DNA from: Paroedura picta
Lineage: Eukaryota; Chordata; Lepidosauria; Squamata; Gekkonidae
Length of the DNA stretch: 64,000 nt
Direction: 5' to 3'
NCBI RefSeq assembly: GCF_049243985.1
Contig: NC_135371.1
Coordinates: forward strand, 2,939,501-3,003,500
Below are positions 41,388 to 52,155 of the stretch, piece by piece; the first letter of the stretch is position 1; every line of letters starts with the position of its first letter. The notes under the pieces are model-generated. The model ran no database searches, was not told the origin of the DNA, and saw only the letters and a list, made by a program, of their open reading frames with translations. The position numbers and the translations under genes were made by a program.

Positions 41388-41665
41388 GCCTCTTGTGACG
41401 CAGAGTGATAAGGCAGTCGTCTGAAAGCTTTGCCCATGAGGTTGGGAGTTCAATCCCAGCAGCCGGCTCAAGGTTGACTCAGCCTTCCATCCTTCCGAGG
41501 TCAATAAAATGAGTACCCAGCTTGCTGGGGGGTAAACGGTCATGACTGGGGAAGGCACTGGCAAACCACCCCGTATTGAGTCTGCCATGAAAACGCTGGA
41601 GGGCGTCACCCCAAGGGTCAGACATGACTTGGTGCTTGCACAGGGGATACCTTTACCTTTATTTG
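41388..41665 (+). repeat. Sauria-type SINE
   Basis: The tRNA-like head (GACGCAGAGTGATAAGGCAG) and B box (TGGGAGTTCAATCCC) lead into the body (AAACCACCCCGTATTGAG, then AGGGTCAGACATGACTTGG) and a tail GGGGATACCTTTACCTTT. The Bov-B-like tail with ACCTTT units is the mark of squamate Sauria SINEs. Confidence 0.8.
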
Positions 41666-41839
41666 GCAATTTGCTCATTTTATTTGGTGCATTTTGCAGC
41701 CACTAAACGAGATGCCTTGTTTTATTTCCTTTTCTTGAATTTCAGACTAACACTGCCATGTTTGTTTTGGTTTCCGTTGTATGCTTTTTTATGCCCTGGT
41801 ATTGCTTTAAATGGACTTAAATGAACTTGCATGGACTCC

Positions 41840-41932
41840 GGGGAATGGTAGAGGACAGGAAGGCCTGGAGGATCATTGTCCAGGGGGCCGCGAACAGTCG
41901 GACACGACTTCACACCTAACAACAACAATTGC
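41840..41932 (+). repeat. Bov-B LINE 3' end
   Basis: GAACAGTCGGACACGACTTC, then CACCTAACAACAACAA, is the Bov-B end. Bov-B is the presumed mobilising partner of the Sauria SINE just upstream. Confidence 0.75.
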
Positions 41933-41934
41933 TT

Positions 41935-42013
41935 TAATGGGGTTTTATTGGGGTTGTAGCATAGACAATTGTAAGCTGCCATGAGCCGGTCTTGGGAGTG
42001 GTGGGAAATAACA

Positions 42014-42077
<64 letters not shown>
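41935..42077 (+). repeat. L2-type tail running into a (TAC)n microsatellite
   Basis: GGGGTTGTAGCATAGAC, then CCATGAGCCGGTCTTGGG, then about 20 ACT units (42015-42077). Confidence 0.75.
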
Positions 42078-42078
<1 letters not shown>

Positions 42079-42624
42079 GGGAGTTCCTGAGAGTTATCCC
42101 CAGGTACAGCTTGGTTACAATGTCTTCACCAAGGCAGAGTCCTCCTTCCCAGTATTATGGTGGCCCATTTCCTGGCATGCTGTAATGCTTAAGAACGGCT
42201 GCCCCTAATCTGCCTTTGAGCTGCATTGCAAGGCAGGGGGGGGGGCAGTCGGGCAGAAGCGCCACCCAGAGAGGACAGGAGACTGTTTACAATGGCTCTG
42301 CAGCGCTGAAAGGGTTAAGGCCAGCGAGCCGTCTGCTGGAGCGGCCAAGGGGCGGGGAGGAGACAAAAGGGGCTTCTCCCGGGGTGGGGTGGGCCAGCGG
42401 CAGCAGTAGGGAAATGTCTGCAATTTTTCCTTCATAATAATATTCCTGGTACATCTTAGCAAATAAGAAACTTCAGTCTCCTAAACGGAAAGCCAGTATA
42501 ACGAGAAGCAAAAGCCTCATCCAGACTCGGAGTGGTGCTGAATTTTGGGAGAGCTGTGCCAGAGATTGGGTTTGAGGTCATGGAGAAGATGCCGGTTGGT
42601 GCATCTTCAAGGGACTTGCTAGAC

Positions 42625-42746
42625 CAGGGGGGGCAAATTGTGACTCTCTGGATATCCATAGACTGCAATTCCCATGAGCCATGCTGACTGGTTCATGGGA
42701 ACTGCAGCCCACGGGCATGTGGAGAGTCACGGTTTGGCCACCCCTG
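42625..42746 (+). mobile_element. Diverged relative of the hAT MITE, copy 17
   Basis: GACTGCAATTCCCATGAGCC and its inverted partner GGTTCATGGGAACTGCAGCC, ending TTTGGCCACCCCTG. The ends are altered and there is no clear target duplication. It is older than the other copies. Confidence 0.6.
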
Positions 42747-42827
42747 TGCAAGCCCTGCTCTGCTCAAAGGCAACAGGCCTGCAGTGTTACTTGCTGGCTG
42801 CTGGATTTGTTTTAGTTATTGTTCCAA

Positions 42828-43392
42828 ACACAGAATCACAGAATCCTAGAGTTGGAAGGGGCCACAGAGGCCATCTAGTCCAACCCCCTGCTCAACGCAG
42901 GATCTGCCCTAAGCATCCTAAAGCATCCAAGAAAAGTGTGTATCCAGCCTTTGCTTGAAGACTGCCAGTGAGGGGGAACTCACCACCTCCTTAGGCAGCC
43001 TATTCCACTGCTGAACTACTCTGGCTGTGAAATTTTTTTTCCTGATATCTAGCCTATATCGTTGTACTTGAAGTTTAAACCCATTACTGTGTGTCCTCTC
43101 CTCTGCAGCCAATGGGAACAGCATCCTGCCCTCCTCCACGTGACAACCTTTCAAATACTTAAAGAGGGCTATCATGTCCCATCTCAACCTCCTTTTCTCC
43201 AGGCTGAACATTCCCAAGTCCCTCAACCTCTCTTCATAGGGCTTGGTCCCTTGGCCCCAGATCATCCTCGTCGCTCTCCTCTGTACCCTTTCAATTTTAT
43301 CTACGTCCTTCTTGAAGTGAGGCCTCCAGAACTGCACACAGTACTCCAGGTGTGGTCTGACCAGTGCCGTATACAATGGGACTATGACATCT
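42828..43392 (-). repeat. CR1 LINE 3' part, antisense
   Basis: It starts CACAGAATCACAGAATCC, then GTTGGAAGGGGCC. The minus strand encodes the CR1 C-terminus (RRATRMIWGQGTKPYEER ... NRLPKEVVSSPSL), closely matching the copy at 36888-37352. Confidence 0.85.
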
Positions 43393-43599
43393 TGTGATTT
43401 TGTCTTCTCAAGAGGGTTTGTAGTTATTTTCACCAATGCCGGTATCCCAAGGGGGGATGTCAGAGCTGTGAATTCTCACCGTCCTTTCATGAAAACAAAA
43501 TCTTCATTTTATTCATTATTTATTTATTATTATATTTATAAACCGCCCTCCCCGGAGGCTCAGCAATTTGACGTTGCTGCTTGACCAGGAGCCTGAGAT

Positions 43600-43840
43600 C
43601 CCAGAAAGGAGTGTAAAAACAGCCAACGGGAAACAAGGATTACTGCTTTTCTGTAACCAATGAGACACCACAGTTAATGCCCAAGGCCAGATCCCTGCTT
43701 AGGACCAATAAGGGCACCGGGTGGAGAGATCCTTTTGTTCAGGATCTGTATAAATAGGGGAAATTTAGGGAAACTCAGTCCAGTGTGATTTACTTGGTTC
43801 AACAGAGAGGTGAAGAGAACTCCCAGAACCCAACACAAGG
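43600..43840 (+). promoter_or_regulatory. Stretch with CCAAT and TATA boxes upstream of gene E
   Basis: GTAACCAATGAG (about 43654), GGACCAATAAGG (about 43700) and GTATAAATAGGGG (about 43749) are spaced like a core promoter. It may be a TATA promoter for gene E, or the control part of an old LTR. An antisense L2-like tail precedes it (43505-43562). Confidence 0.35.
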
Positions 43841-43869
43841 ATCACAAGCGGAGAGTTGATTTCTGGGGA

Positions 43870-44510
43870 CACGAGGAGAAGGTGGTGGGTTCAAATCCAG
43901 CCTTCTCTGGAGGCATCTGGGGCTCCCCACACCGCGCCGCCCCCAATCTGGCCACAAACTTCCCTGCTGCCTTCCCTCCGGCGGCCGGACCCCGGGGGGG
44001 GGGGGGAACTCCCGGGCGGGTCAAGCGGCTGCGGAGGGGCTTGGAGACCCCGGCAGGGAGGCGGGGCGTGTTGGGGGATGCTGGGAAAGGCCCAATTTGG
44101 GGAAGGGGGAGCCTCGAGCCCTCCCTCCTGCCCTCCCTCCCTTCCTCCCTTCCAGCCGGCCATTGTCTCCAGGGGAGCCGGGGGCGATCTCTGGGTGGAC
44201 TCCAGGCTCCACCGGGAGGTTGGCGACCCTATTCTGTGCCGCTGGCGGACGATAGTTGGAGCCTTGCAGGACAAGAAGGTCGGGAGCTGCTGGTCGTCTG
44301 AACCCGCCCCAAACCCGCCGGGCAAACGGTGGCCCTTTTGTCCGAGGGGTAAGAGACGGAGGGAGGAAGGGGGGGGGCCGCGGGGTCCTCGGTGCACGTG
44401 GGAACCCCCCCCCACCCCCCCACTTCCCGGGCCAGCAACGCCCCCCCCCAGCCTGTCCCTCCCCCCAGTTGTCCCTGGCGGCTGCAGTAAACCACTTTGG
44501 CGGCTCAGGA
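43870..44510 (+). promoter_or_regulatory. CpG-rich promoter region of gene E
   Basis: It is GC- and CpG-rich with GC boxes (GAGGCGGGGCGTG at about 44059) and an inverted SBS-like word (GGGGATGCTGGGAAAGG, about 44074). A donor (CCGAGGG then GTAAGA) follows 44348, suggesting a non-coding first exon. A fragment of the AGGGTTGCCA repeat lies at about 44160-44232. Confidence 0.5.
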
Positions 44511-44552
44511 TCGCCCAAAGCGTTTATAACTTTTCTTCTTCGTGCTGTCCCG

Positions 44553-44965
44553 GTGAGCCAGCCTGGTCGTTGTGGTGAGGAGTGCGGACTTCTGATCTGG
44601 TGAGCCGGGCTGGATTCCCTGCGCTCCCTCCACGTGCAGCCAGCTGGGTGGCCTTGGGCTAGTCACAGCATTGATAGAGCTGTTCTGACCAAGCAATGAT
44701 ATCAGGGCTCTCTCAGCCTCACCCACCCCACAGGGTGTCTGTTGTGGGGAGAGGAAAGGGAAGGCGACTGTAAGCTGCTTTGAGCCTCCTTCGGGTAGAG
44801 AAAAGTGGCATATAAGAACAAATTCTTCTTCTTCTGTAATATCAGGGTTCTCTCAGCCTCACCCACCCCACAGGGTGTCTGTTGTGGGGAGAGGAAAGGG
44901 AAGGAGATTGTAAGCTGCTTTGAGCCCCCTTCGGGTAGAGAAAAGGGGGGTATAAAAACCTACTT
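44553..44965 (+). repeat. tRNA-derived SINE plus a second copy of its tail
   Basis: The full copy (44553-44830) ends AAAGTGGCATATAAGAAC. A second tail (44840-44965) starts again at ATATCAGGGTTCTCTCAGC and ends AAAAGGGGGGTATAAAAACC. Confidence 0.75.
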
Positions 44966-45091
44966 CAGTGTTCTCTGTGCCTTTCCCGTTCCCCACTGGT
45001 TTTGCGTACACCCCCACCCCCAAGATGTCACACCGAGGGGCGGTATATGAATTACATGAATAAATAGATACATAAAAATATTGCTTCACAG

Positions 45092-45544
45092 CCACAGGTG
45101 ACCCCAGAGAAGAGGGAGGAGATGGAGGAGCAGAACCCAGAAGAACCTGGAATGGACAAGACAGCAAGCCAAGGCCCCCCTCGCACCCAAGCTGGGAGTG
45201 GTGTTGAATTTTGGGAAAGTTCTTTGCCAGAGATCGGTTATCAGGTCATGACAATCTCAGATGTGCAGCGCCAGCGCTTCCGGCACTTCCGCTACCAGGA
45301 GGCCGATGGGCCCCGAGAGGTTTGCAGCCGGCTCCACGGACTCTGCAACCGCTGGCTGGAGCCAGAGAGGCACACCAAGCAGCAGATCCTGGACCTGGTG
45401 ATCCTGGAGCAGTTCCTGGCCCTCCTGCCCCAGGAGATGCAGGGCTGGGTGAGAGGATGCGGGCCGGAGAGCAGCTCCCAGGCGGTGGCCCTGGCCGAAG
45501 GCTTCCTCCTGAGCCAGGCGGAGGAGAAGAGGCAGGTGGATCAG
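45092..45544 (+). CDS. Gene E exon: SCAN domain, no extension
   Basis: The acceptor is TTGCTTCACAG. I start the protein at ATG 45122 ([17 protein letters not shown]), and the phase-0 donor (GATCAG then GTGAGG) follows 45544, giving 141 residues. Residues 53-137 ([21 protein letters not shown] ... [11 protein letters not shown]) are a classical SCAN domain. The capsid-like extension is absent: [16 protein letters not shown] leads straight into SCAN. It is the fifth gene of the cluster. Confidence 0.9.
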
Positions 45545-45809
45545 GTGAGGGGGTTTCCCTCCAGGTATCTCCAATTCAAGGAACAAAATCTGATCTTACC
45601 CTAAACTTTCTGAGATATTTATCCATCATCCAAAGGGGGAGTTTAACAGCCTCCTCCTTCAGCCTCATCTACTAGACAATGTCATGTCCCTCCAGATAAC
45701 TCCTCAGGGCTGCTGACAGAAGGGTGCAGAGTCTGGGAATGGGGCAGGACCCATTCCTTGGTCTCTTTTCTGTTCCATCTCTTACCCCTCTCCGCCTCTG
45801 CGGTTTCAG

Positions 45810-45924
45810 ATGTGGGCCCCATCCACGAAGACAGAAGCCACATTCTCTGAGACGGAAGGAGCATCCTTGGAGCCAGGACAGCTGGCGCAGGCCCAGGATC
45901 ATGGCCAAGAGGCCCTCTCCTGTG
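45810..45924 (+). CDS. Gene E alternative linker exon
   Basis: This 115-nt exon between GGTTTCAG and a GTAGGG donor enters in phase 0 and leaves in phase 1. It reads MWAPSTKTEATFSETEGA... QDHGQEALSC, acidic with no domain. It can join the SCAN exon and the finger exon in frame (477 aa), but not the KRAB exon, which needs phase 0. Confidence 0.6.
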
Positions 45925-46665
45925 GTAGGGACTCATTTTGCATATAGACGATTGGGGCACCCAGTATTCTTGATGGGCAGAGAGTTCAGGCCAGGAAAAG
46001 CGTTATATACTGCTTCACATCACACACAGACTCAGTGCTCAGGCTTAGAGGGGCGTCTGGCAGGCCACTGTGGGGAACCGGATTCTGCGGTAAGGATGGC
46101 AGGACATTTGGGGAGGCCCTTCGGGTGCAGCTTGAACTCACCCTAGAATGATTCTCCCAAAGTGCTCAAGTGACATCACCAAATGTGATGGCGACGTGAG
46201 ATGCAGGGTCATTTCCACACACCTCCTCCTTTTCCACCACCATCCCAGACTCAAGGCAGAGATAGAAGGTGCTGAGTGAACACAGGGAGAGTTTTCAAAC
46301 TCCTGAGAAGGGAGTGAAAGAAGCCAATGGAACAAGGAGGTCACAACAAACCCCCTTCCTTCCTCTGTTGTCTCACCAGCAGGCAGTGGGGAGATGCTGT
46401 TGAGCCACCAGCTTTTGGGAGGAGTGGAAACGGCTGCGTTACTTCCAGTCCGGGTAGGGGAGATGAGTGGGGGACGGCCGGGGTCCCCCTCCTTTCTCAG
46501 GGCGCTTTTTGCTCCTGCAGTTTCTAAGTGTTGTCCGGGGGAAAGATCCCCTGAACGCCACTCCCTTTACCCATCCCAAGCAAGGCATCCTGGCCCCTCC
46601 TCCCTCCCCGTGTGCAATCTCTGCCTGGTGTCATCTCTGAGGAGGGAACCTGCCTTTTCTTCCAG

Positions 46666-46792
46666 GGGCCCTTTTCCTTTGAGGAGGTGGCCGTGTCTTT
46701 CACGGAGGCAGAATGGGCCCTGCTGGATCCGGGCCAGAGAGCTCTCCACAGGGAAGTCATGCTGGAGAACTACGGGAGCGTGGCCTCCCTGG
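46666..46792 (+). CDS. Gene E KRAB-A exon
   Basis: This 127-nt exon, the usual KRAB-A length, lies between CTTCCAG and GTAAGG, entering in phase 0 and leaving in phase 1. It reads [12 protein letters not shown], then [15 protein letters not shown], then [15 protein letters not shown]. It keeps MLEN, the block needed for TRIM28 binding, unlike genes C and D. Joined to SCAN and fingers it gives 481 aa. Confidence 0.9.
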
Positions 46793-47438
46793 GTAAGGAT
46801 TTTTCATAAGTTCAAAGGTGTGGATGATGCCTGGATCAAACTATGGAACAGCAGCACATTAATTTGAGGCCTTTCTGGTTACTTGCCCAGGGGCCGTCAC
46901 CCCAGCCAGAGAAGGTGTCCTGGCTTGAGGCCAAGGGGAAGAGAGGTCCTCCCTGGAAGGGGCCAGATCCTCATTTCTCTGGTGAACCTTTACAACACAC
47001 CCTTCCCCCTGCATGGGATTACAGACATCTGTTTTACCAGCAATCTGGAAATGAGCCTGTCAAAACCTAAACCTGGATCCCCCTGGGTCACTGCTCATTT
47101 GTCCCTGAGCGGCACACATTTCAGAGAGCACAGAAGTGAAGTAGAACTTTTATAAAGTCTTAGTAATATTGTAAAAGCAAGACTAACCAGCGCAGTTTCT
47201 ATAGCTCACCAACATAAAACCAAGAAAAGCTGTTCTATCTAATACTTGAAATACCTCTTATTAGATGGTACCACTTGTTGCCACATAAGTATCTGTAACT
47301 TAAGTTAGTCCACATAAAACTATCACAGTGAAGAAAATACAGTGTAGTACAGTGGCATGAACATAAAGATCACATGACTTCCTTGTAGTCTACACTGATA
47401 TTAAAATTTCTCCATCTCTACGGTCAAGTGGTCTAAAT

Positions 47439-47551
47439 CAGGGGTAGTCAACCTGTGGTCCTCCAGATGTTCATAGACTATATTTTCTGGCAGGGGCTCA
47501 TGGGAATTGTAGTCCATGAACATCAGGAGGACCACAGGTTGACTACCCCTG
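47439..47551 (+). mobile_element. hAT palindromic MITE, copy 12, centre deleted
   Basis: This 113-bp copy has perfect target duplications GTCTAAAT (47431-47438 and 47552-47559). Part of the left arm is missing. Confidence 0.9.
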
Positions 47552-47716
47552 GTCTAAATGACCCGTCCAAGGGTCCTCTCTGACCAAGTTTTCCTGAGAT
47601 TGGCAACACCCTCCCAATCCCCCCCCCTCCGGGTTACATATATTTTTATTCTGAAAGAAAAAACAGAATACAGCATAATAAATGAAACTTGGATTTTAAC
47701 ATGAAATTTTTCTTCT

Positions 47717-48011
47717 GCATCTAGAAGATTGTTTTAAAAAAAAAAGCTTTAACTTTTCATAATCTAAGTTAATCTTTCATCACACATTTTGTTATTTAAT
47801 ATTATTGTTTTTGCTCAGCATCAGATCTATAAATCTGGCTGATCTTATTTTGGGATCTTATCTGCATCTAGAAGATTAATTATTTTTTTTAAAAAAGCTT
47901 TAACATTTTATAAGCTAAGTTAATTTTTCATCACACATTCTGTTATTTAATGTTATTGTTTTTGCTCAGCATCAGATCTATAAATCTGGCTGATCTTATT
48001 TTGGGATCTTA
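47717..48011 (+). repeat. Tandem pair of 147-bp units
   Basis: Two adjacent copies (47717-47863 and 47864-48011) both run from GCATCTAGAAGATT through AAGCTTTAAC to CTGGCTGATCTTATTTTGGG. They differ by about 10 %. The unit's origin is not known to me. It lies in gene E intron. Confidence 0.8.
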
Positions 48012-48019
48012 TTTAATCC

Positions 48020-48680
48020 ATTTTTTCTAATTTATAGACATATTTAATTATTTCCCAAAATTTAGTCTCCATGGGGATACTTACGTAATGGTTATGTCTC
48101 TCTGGCCGGGTGAATGATATCTGGGATTCTCTGTGCCTAAGTAGATTCATGTGGGGAGCCGCGAGGGGGGGCAACTGGGGGTTAAACCAGGGCTCTGGGC
48201 AGTTAGCATTAGTCTTAGCAAGGCTTTTGGGTAGCCAGCATCATTGTATCTTCAATACAGAGATTTTCCGATCAATGGAGTTGTCATCTTGTTGAGAGGA
48301 ATGGGCTGGAACCTCACAACCAATTTTTTTCCCCCAATGGCCCCTTATTTTACAAGTTTAGCATCCAACTTCAAAAGATATTTATAATTCAGCTCCACAA
48401 GACGTAAATGATGTCCCACTTCAAAGAGATATTTTTAAATCAGTTATTTCCCAATAATAACGGCCAAGATATATCCAAATTGCTCAGTTTCCCCCCCCAG
48501 TAGTTTAATATGTACTAACAAGTATGTGTTACAGCTCCAGCTCATTAAAATTGGAGGGTTAGAATGTCTGCTGGGCAAGACCTAAGCTGTTGCAGTTGAG
48601 GGGATGAAATATATTTAAGTACTAGATACTCTGGAAAGGTAGGGCAATGATTGCTAAGATCAGTCCTTCTCTCCTGCAGT
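48020..48680. other. Gene E intron, unassigned
   Basis: AT-rich with poly-T and poly-C runs. I see no exon, and only diffuse similarity to repeats. Confidence 0.4.
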
Positions 48681-48682
48681 CA

Positions 48683-48968
48683 CTTAGAGCCAGTTTGGTG
48701 TCGTGGTTAGGAGTGCGGACTTCTGGCAAACCGGGTTCGATTCCCCGCTCCCCCACATGCAGCCAGCTGGGTGACCTTGGGCTCGCCATGGCACTGATAA
48801 AACTGTTCTGACCGAGCAGTGATATCAGGGCTCTCTCAGCCTCACCCACCCCACAGGGTGTCTGTTGTGGGGAGAGGAAGGGAAGGCGACTGTAAGCTGC
48901 TTTGGGACTCCTTCGGGGAGAGAATAGCACATATAAGAAACAACTCTTCTTCTTCTTCTTCTTCTACT
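48683..48968 (+). repeat. tRNA-derived SINE, full length
   Basis: The head (TTGGTGTCGTGGTTAGGAG), B box (GGTTCGATTCC), body and a tail AGCACATATAAGAAAC end in (TTC)n. It lies 66 bp before the gene E finger exon. Confidence 0.85.
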
Positions 48969-49034
48969 TAGATACCTTATGAACTTTGCCTGCCCTCCCA
49001 GGTATTAATGAGGTCTCTCTCTTTATCCCAACAG

Positions 49035-49930
49035 AGGAACATGAGAGGAATGAGGAGGGGAAGGAATTTGTTCAACAGTTGTCATCAGATCATAAGAATG
49101 AGAACTTGAAAGAAAACATCAGGAATCAAAGCAGAACTAAGAGAAAGAATTGCAGCCGTGTGGTTGAGAAGTCAGATGGAAAACAGAGCAATGTACTTTT
49201 TCCAAAGCAGAAGGTCATGAAGGCAAATACATCCATTCAGCCTGAAAAATATTTCAGATGCAGATCACAGCTCCTTGCGCACCAAAGAATACACAGAAAG
49301 GGAAAACGGTTTAAATGTTCAGAGTGCGGAAATAGATTCAGGTTCAGTGGTGAGCTTCAAAGGCATCAGAGAACCCACACAGGGGAGAGACCTTTCGAAT
49401 GTTCAGAGTGTGGAAAGAGATTCAGTCAGAGCGGCAATCTTCAACAGCATCAGAGAACTCACACAGGGGAGAAGCCTTTTGAATGCTCAGATTGTGGAAA
49501 GAGATTCAGTCAGAGCGGCAATCTTCAACAGCATCAGAGAACTCACACAGGGGAGAAGCCTTTTGAATGCTCAGAGTGTGGAAAGAGATTCAGTCAGAGC
49601 GGCAATCTTCAACAGCATCAGAGAACTCACACAGGGGAGAAGCCTTTTGAATGCTCAGAGTGTGGAAAGAGATTCAGGCAGAGAGGCAGTCTTCAAAAGC
49701 ATCAGAGAACTCACACAGGGGAGAAGCCTTTTGAATGCTCAGAGTGTGGAAAGGCATTCCGTTGGGGAAGCCATCTTCAACAGCATCTAAGAAGCCACAC
49801 AGGGGAGAAGCCTTTTGAATGCTCAGAGTGTGGAAAGACATTCAGTTTGAGAACCAATCTTCAACAGCATCAGAGAATCCACACAGAGGAAAGACATTCC
49901 GTCGGAAAAACGATCTTCAGCTGCATCTAA
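49035..49930 (+). CDS. Gene E finger exon: seven C2H2 zinc fingers
   Basis: The acceptor (CCCAACAG) gives a phase-1 entry. The split codon reads GAG (E), followed by [12 protein letters not shown] half finger ([14 protein letters not shown]) precedes seven intact fingers, about residues 276-472. Fingers 2, 3 and 4 are nearly identical even at the DNA level, with helix residues QSGNLQQ. A deletion of about 36 bp near 49880 fuses TEERH to a shifted frame, so the next finger ([10 protein letters not shown] in the other frame) is lost and the protein ends at TAA 49928-49930. Confidence 0.93.
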
Positions 49931-50044
49931 GAAGCCACACATTTGCGTCAGAGAACCTGGGATTTTCTGCATGCTGAAGAGTCTGTAAAGTGTGCAGAGG
50001 GGAAGGAGCAGCCCTGCACTTGGGTCAGTGAACAGTTCCTACCA

Positions 50045-50432
50045 AGAGCCAGCTTGGTGTCATGGTTAGGAGTACAGACTTCTAATCTGGCATGCTGGGA
50101 TCGATTCTGCACTCGCCCACATGCAGCCAGCTGGGTGACCTTGGGCTAGTCACAGCACTGATAAAACTGTTCTGACCGAGCAGTGATATCAGGGCTCTCT
50201 GAGCCTCACCCACCCCACAGGGTATCTGTTGTGGGGAGAGGAAAGGGAAGGTGACTGTAAGCCGCTTTGAGATTCTTTCAGGTAGAAAAAAGCGGCATAT
50301 AAGAACCAACTCTTCTTCTTCAGTAATCTCAGGGCTCTCTTAGCCTCACCTCCCTCATAGGGTGTCTGTGGAAAGGGAAAGGGAAGGCGATTGTAAGCCG
50401 CTTTGAGACTCCTTTGGGTAGAGAACCACCTC
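50045..50432 (+). repeat. tRNA-derived SINE plus extra tail
   Basis: The full copy (50045-50322) runs from TTGGTGTCATGGTTAGGAG to AGCGGCATATAAGAACC. A second tail (50323-50432) repeats CTCTTAGCCTCACC to CCGCTTTGAGACTCC. Confidence 0.8.
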
Positions 50433-50529
50433 TTCTCCTACTTGCTGTTGCCTTTGCATCCCCAGCACAATTTGCTAGCACTGGCCTTCGTCTGGGGGGG
50501 CCTGTCTGGGTCTGCAAAGGCGACACCGT

Positions 50530-51050
50530 TCTCAGTGGAACAGGTTTCCGCGGGAGGTGGTGGGTGTTGGAATAGGCAATGTCTGGTGCACAAAATTAAG
50601 AGGAAGTAGAAGACCCTGATGGGGGCAGCAAGAAGACTTAGAAAGGTCAGAGAGTTCAGGACCTTTCTATCTTTTAAGTGTGCCTTTTGTCTGTCCCTAG
50701 ACTGATACTCTCAGGGCAATTTCCTCTTTCTTCACGAAAGCTTCTCCCAGGTAGACATGTAGACAGCTCTATCCTGTTTCTCTCTGTACTATCAGAAATG
50801 TCCTTCCATAAATAAACCTTTCGTTTCTCCTTTAACCTAAAATATACTGTGTGCGTGACTTATCCGCTCTGCTAACAGTGGGTTCTCTGGAAATGTTTAA
50901 ACAGAGGCTGGAGAGCCCGGAGAGGCTGATTCTGTGAAGGCTCAAGGGGGAGGCAGGTTACAGTGGATGAGTGATAGGTGAGTGTCCTGCACAGTGCAGG
51001 AGGTTGGACTAGATGACCCATGAGGTCCCTTCCAATTCTATTCTATGATT
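50530..51050 (+). repeat. CR1 LINE 3' end split by a solo LTR
   Basis: The CR1 reading TTTCCGCGGGAGGTGGTGGG stops at 50564 and resumes at 50883 (TTCTCTGGAAATG), ending GGTTGGACTAGATGACCC then CTATTCTATGATT. Confidence 0.85.
50565..50877 (+). mobile_element. Solo LTR fossil (retrovirus-like or Gypsy)
   Basis: The 313-bp element begins TGTTGG and ends CTAACA (TG...CA ends). An AATAAA lies near the 3' part. The target duplication is 5 bp, GTGGG, on both sides (50560-50564 and 50878-50882). No internal genes remain, as expected after recombination between two LTRs. It is younger than the CR1 it interrupts, and the clean duplication suggests moderate age. Confidence 0.85.
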
Positions 51051-51708
51051 TGAAGGCTTCTACAAGGGTGGCATTTTGAAGTATAAATATTTTAATTGGG
51101 GGGCTCCAAGAGATATATTTGCATACTTTCCATTAGTGTGGGAGCCTCTCCATTCACCCACAGTGACCCCAATTCCATGCCCCCCCCCAAAAAAAAAAAC
51201 CCCCAAACAAACAGTAGAATCACTGACTAGTCTGGCCTGGAAGAAATTCGCTTCCCAATCCAAACTGTATACTCACCAAGCCACCAGTGTGCCAGTTATC
51301 GATCTGAATGCTGATCCCAGCACCTCAGTTGGAAAAGACCAATGAGGAGCATCACCTTAGACAGCCTCACCCTTCCTCAGCACCCTGGCAAGCAAGAACA
51401 AGAGGCTCGCTGCCACTGGTTTTGGAGGGAGTGGAATTGCCACATGACTAAACAGCCACCAATAGCCCTGTGCTTCTTGAATGTTTGCACTCCTTTGAGA
51501 GCCTTGCAAATTGGCAGCCCTGACCCCATCCTGTGGCAGAGAGTTCAACAATTTCATTGTGGTGTGTAAAGAGGCGCTTCCTTTTGTCTGTCCTGGATCC
51601 CCTTCACCTTCACAGGGTCCAAGAGTTACAGGAGACGGTCCACCACCTCCTCATGCATAATTTTGTAGACTTCTACCATGTCTCCCCGCACTCAGCTTTT
51701 CCCTAGAC

Positions 51709-52155
51709 CAGGGGTTCTCAGCCGTCCTAATGCCGCGACCCTTTACTACAGTTCCTCATGTTGTGCTGACCCCCAACCATAAAATGATGCAAGGGTTCTT
51801 TCACAGAAATTGAACAAAACTGAACAATGGCATGATGATCCATTGTTCATAATTGTATATAGTTCCCCCCCCCCCCCCGGGTTTCTGAGTTCAGTTCAGT
51901 TCTGCCTTTTATATCACCATGCCGATTCGCTCTTTCCTGGTGCTCCAAACAGACGAACGCTCTATCTCGATCTACCCCGCAAGGTTGTTGTGTGGATGAA
52001 ATGGAAGAGGATCAGCCGAGCACGGGCGCCTGCAGGAGGAACAGCAACAGTGGTGCCCCCACCCCACCCCGTGAAGCTGTTCAGCCTGCTGTGAGCCGTG
52101 TGAATAGGTAGTTCGACCCCCAAAGGGGTCCCGACCCCCAGGTTGAGAACCACTG
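51709..52155 (+). mobile_element. Second hAT-like element
   Basis: The ends CAGGGGTTCTCAGC and GGTTGAGAACCACTG are inverted. The 8-bp flanks are CCCTAGAC and CCCTAGGC (one difference). The interior includes AAAATGATGCAAGGGTTC and GGTCCCGACCCCCAG. It carries no transposase. A partial relative lies at 25564-25905. Confidence 0.8.

Noticed and set aside
43810-44578. Pro/Gly-rich open frames near gene E
   Set aside because: They are composition effects of the CpG-rich promoter, without domain or codon signal.
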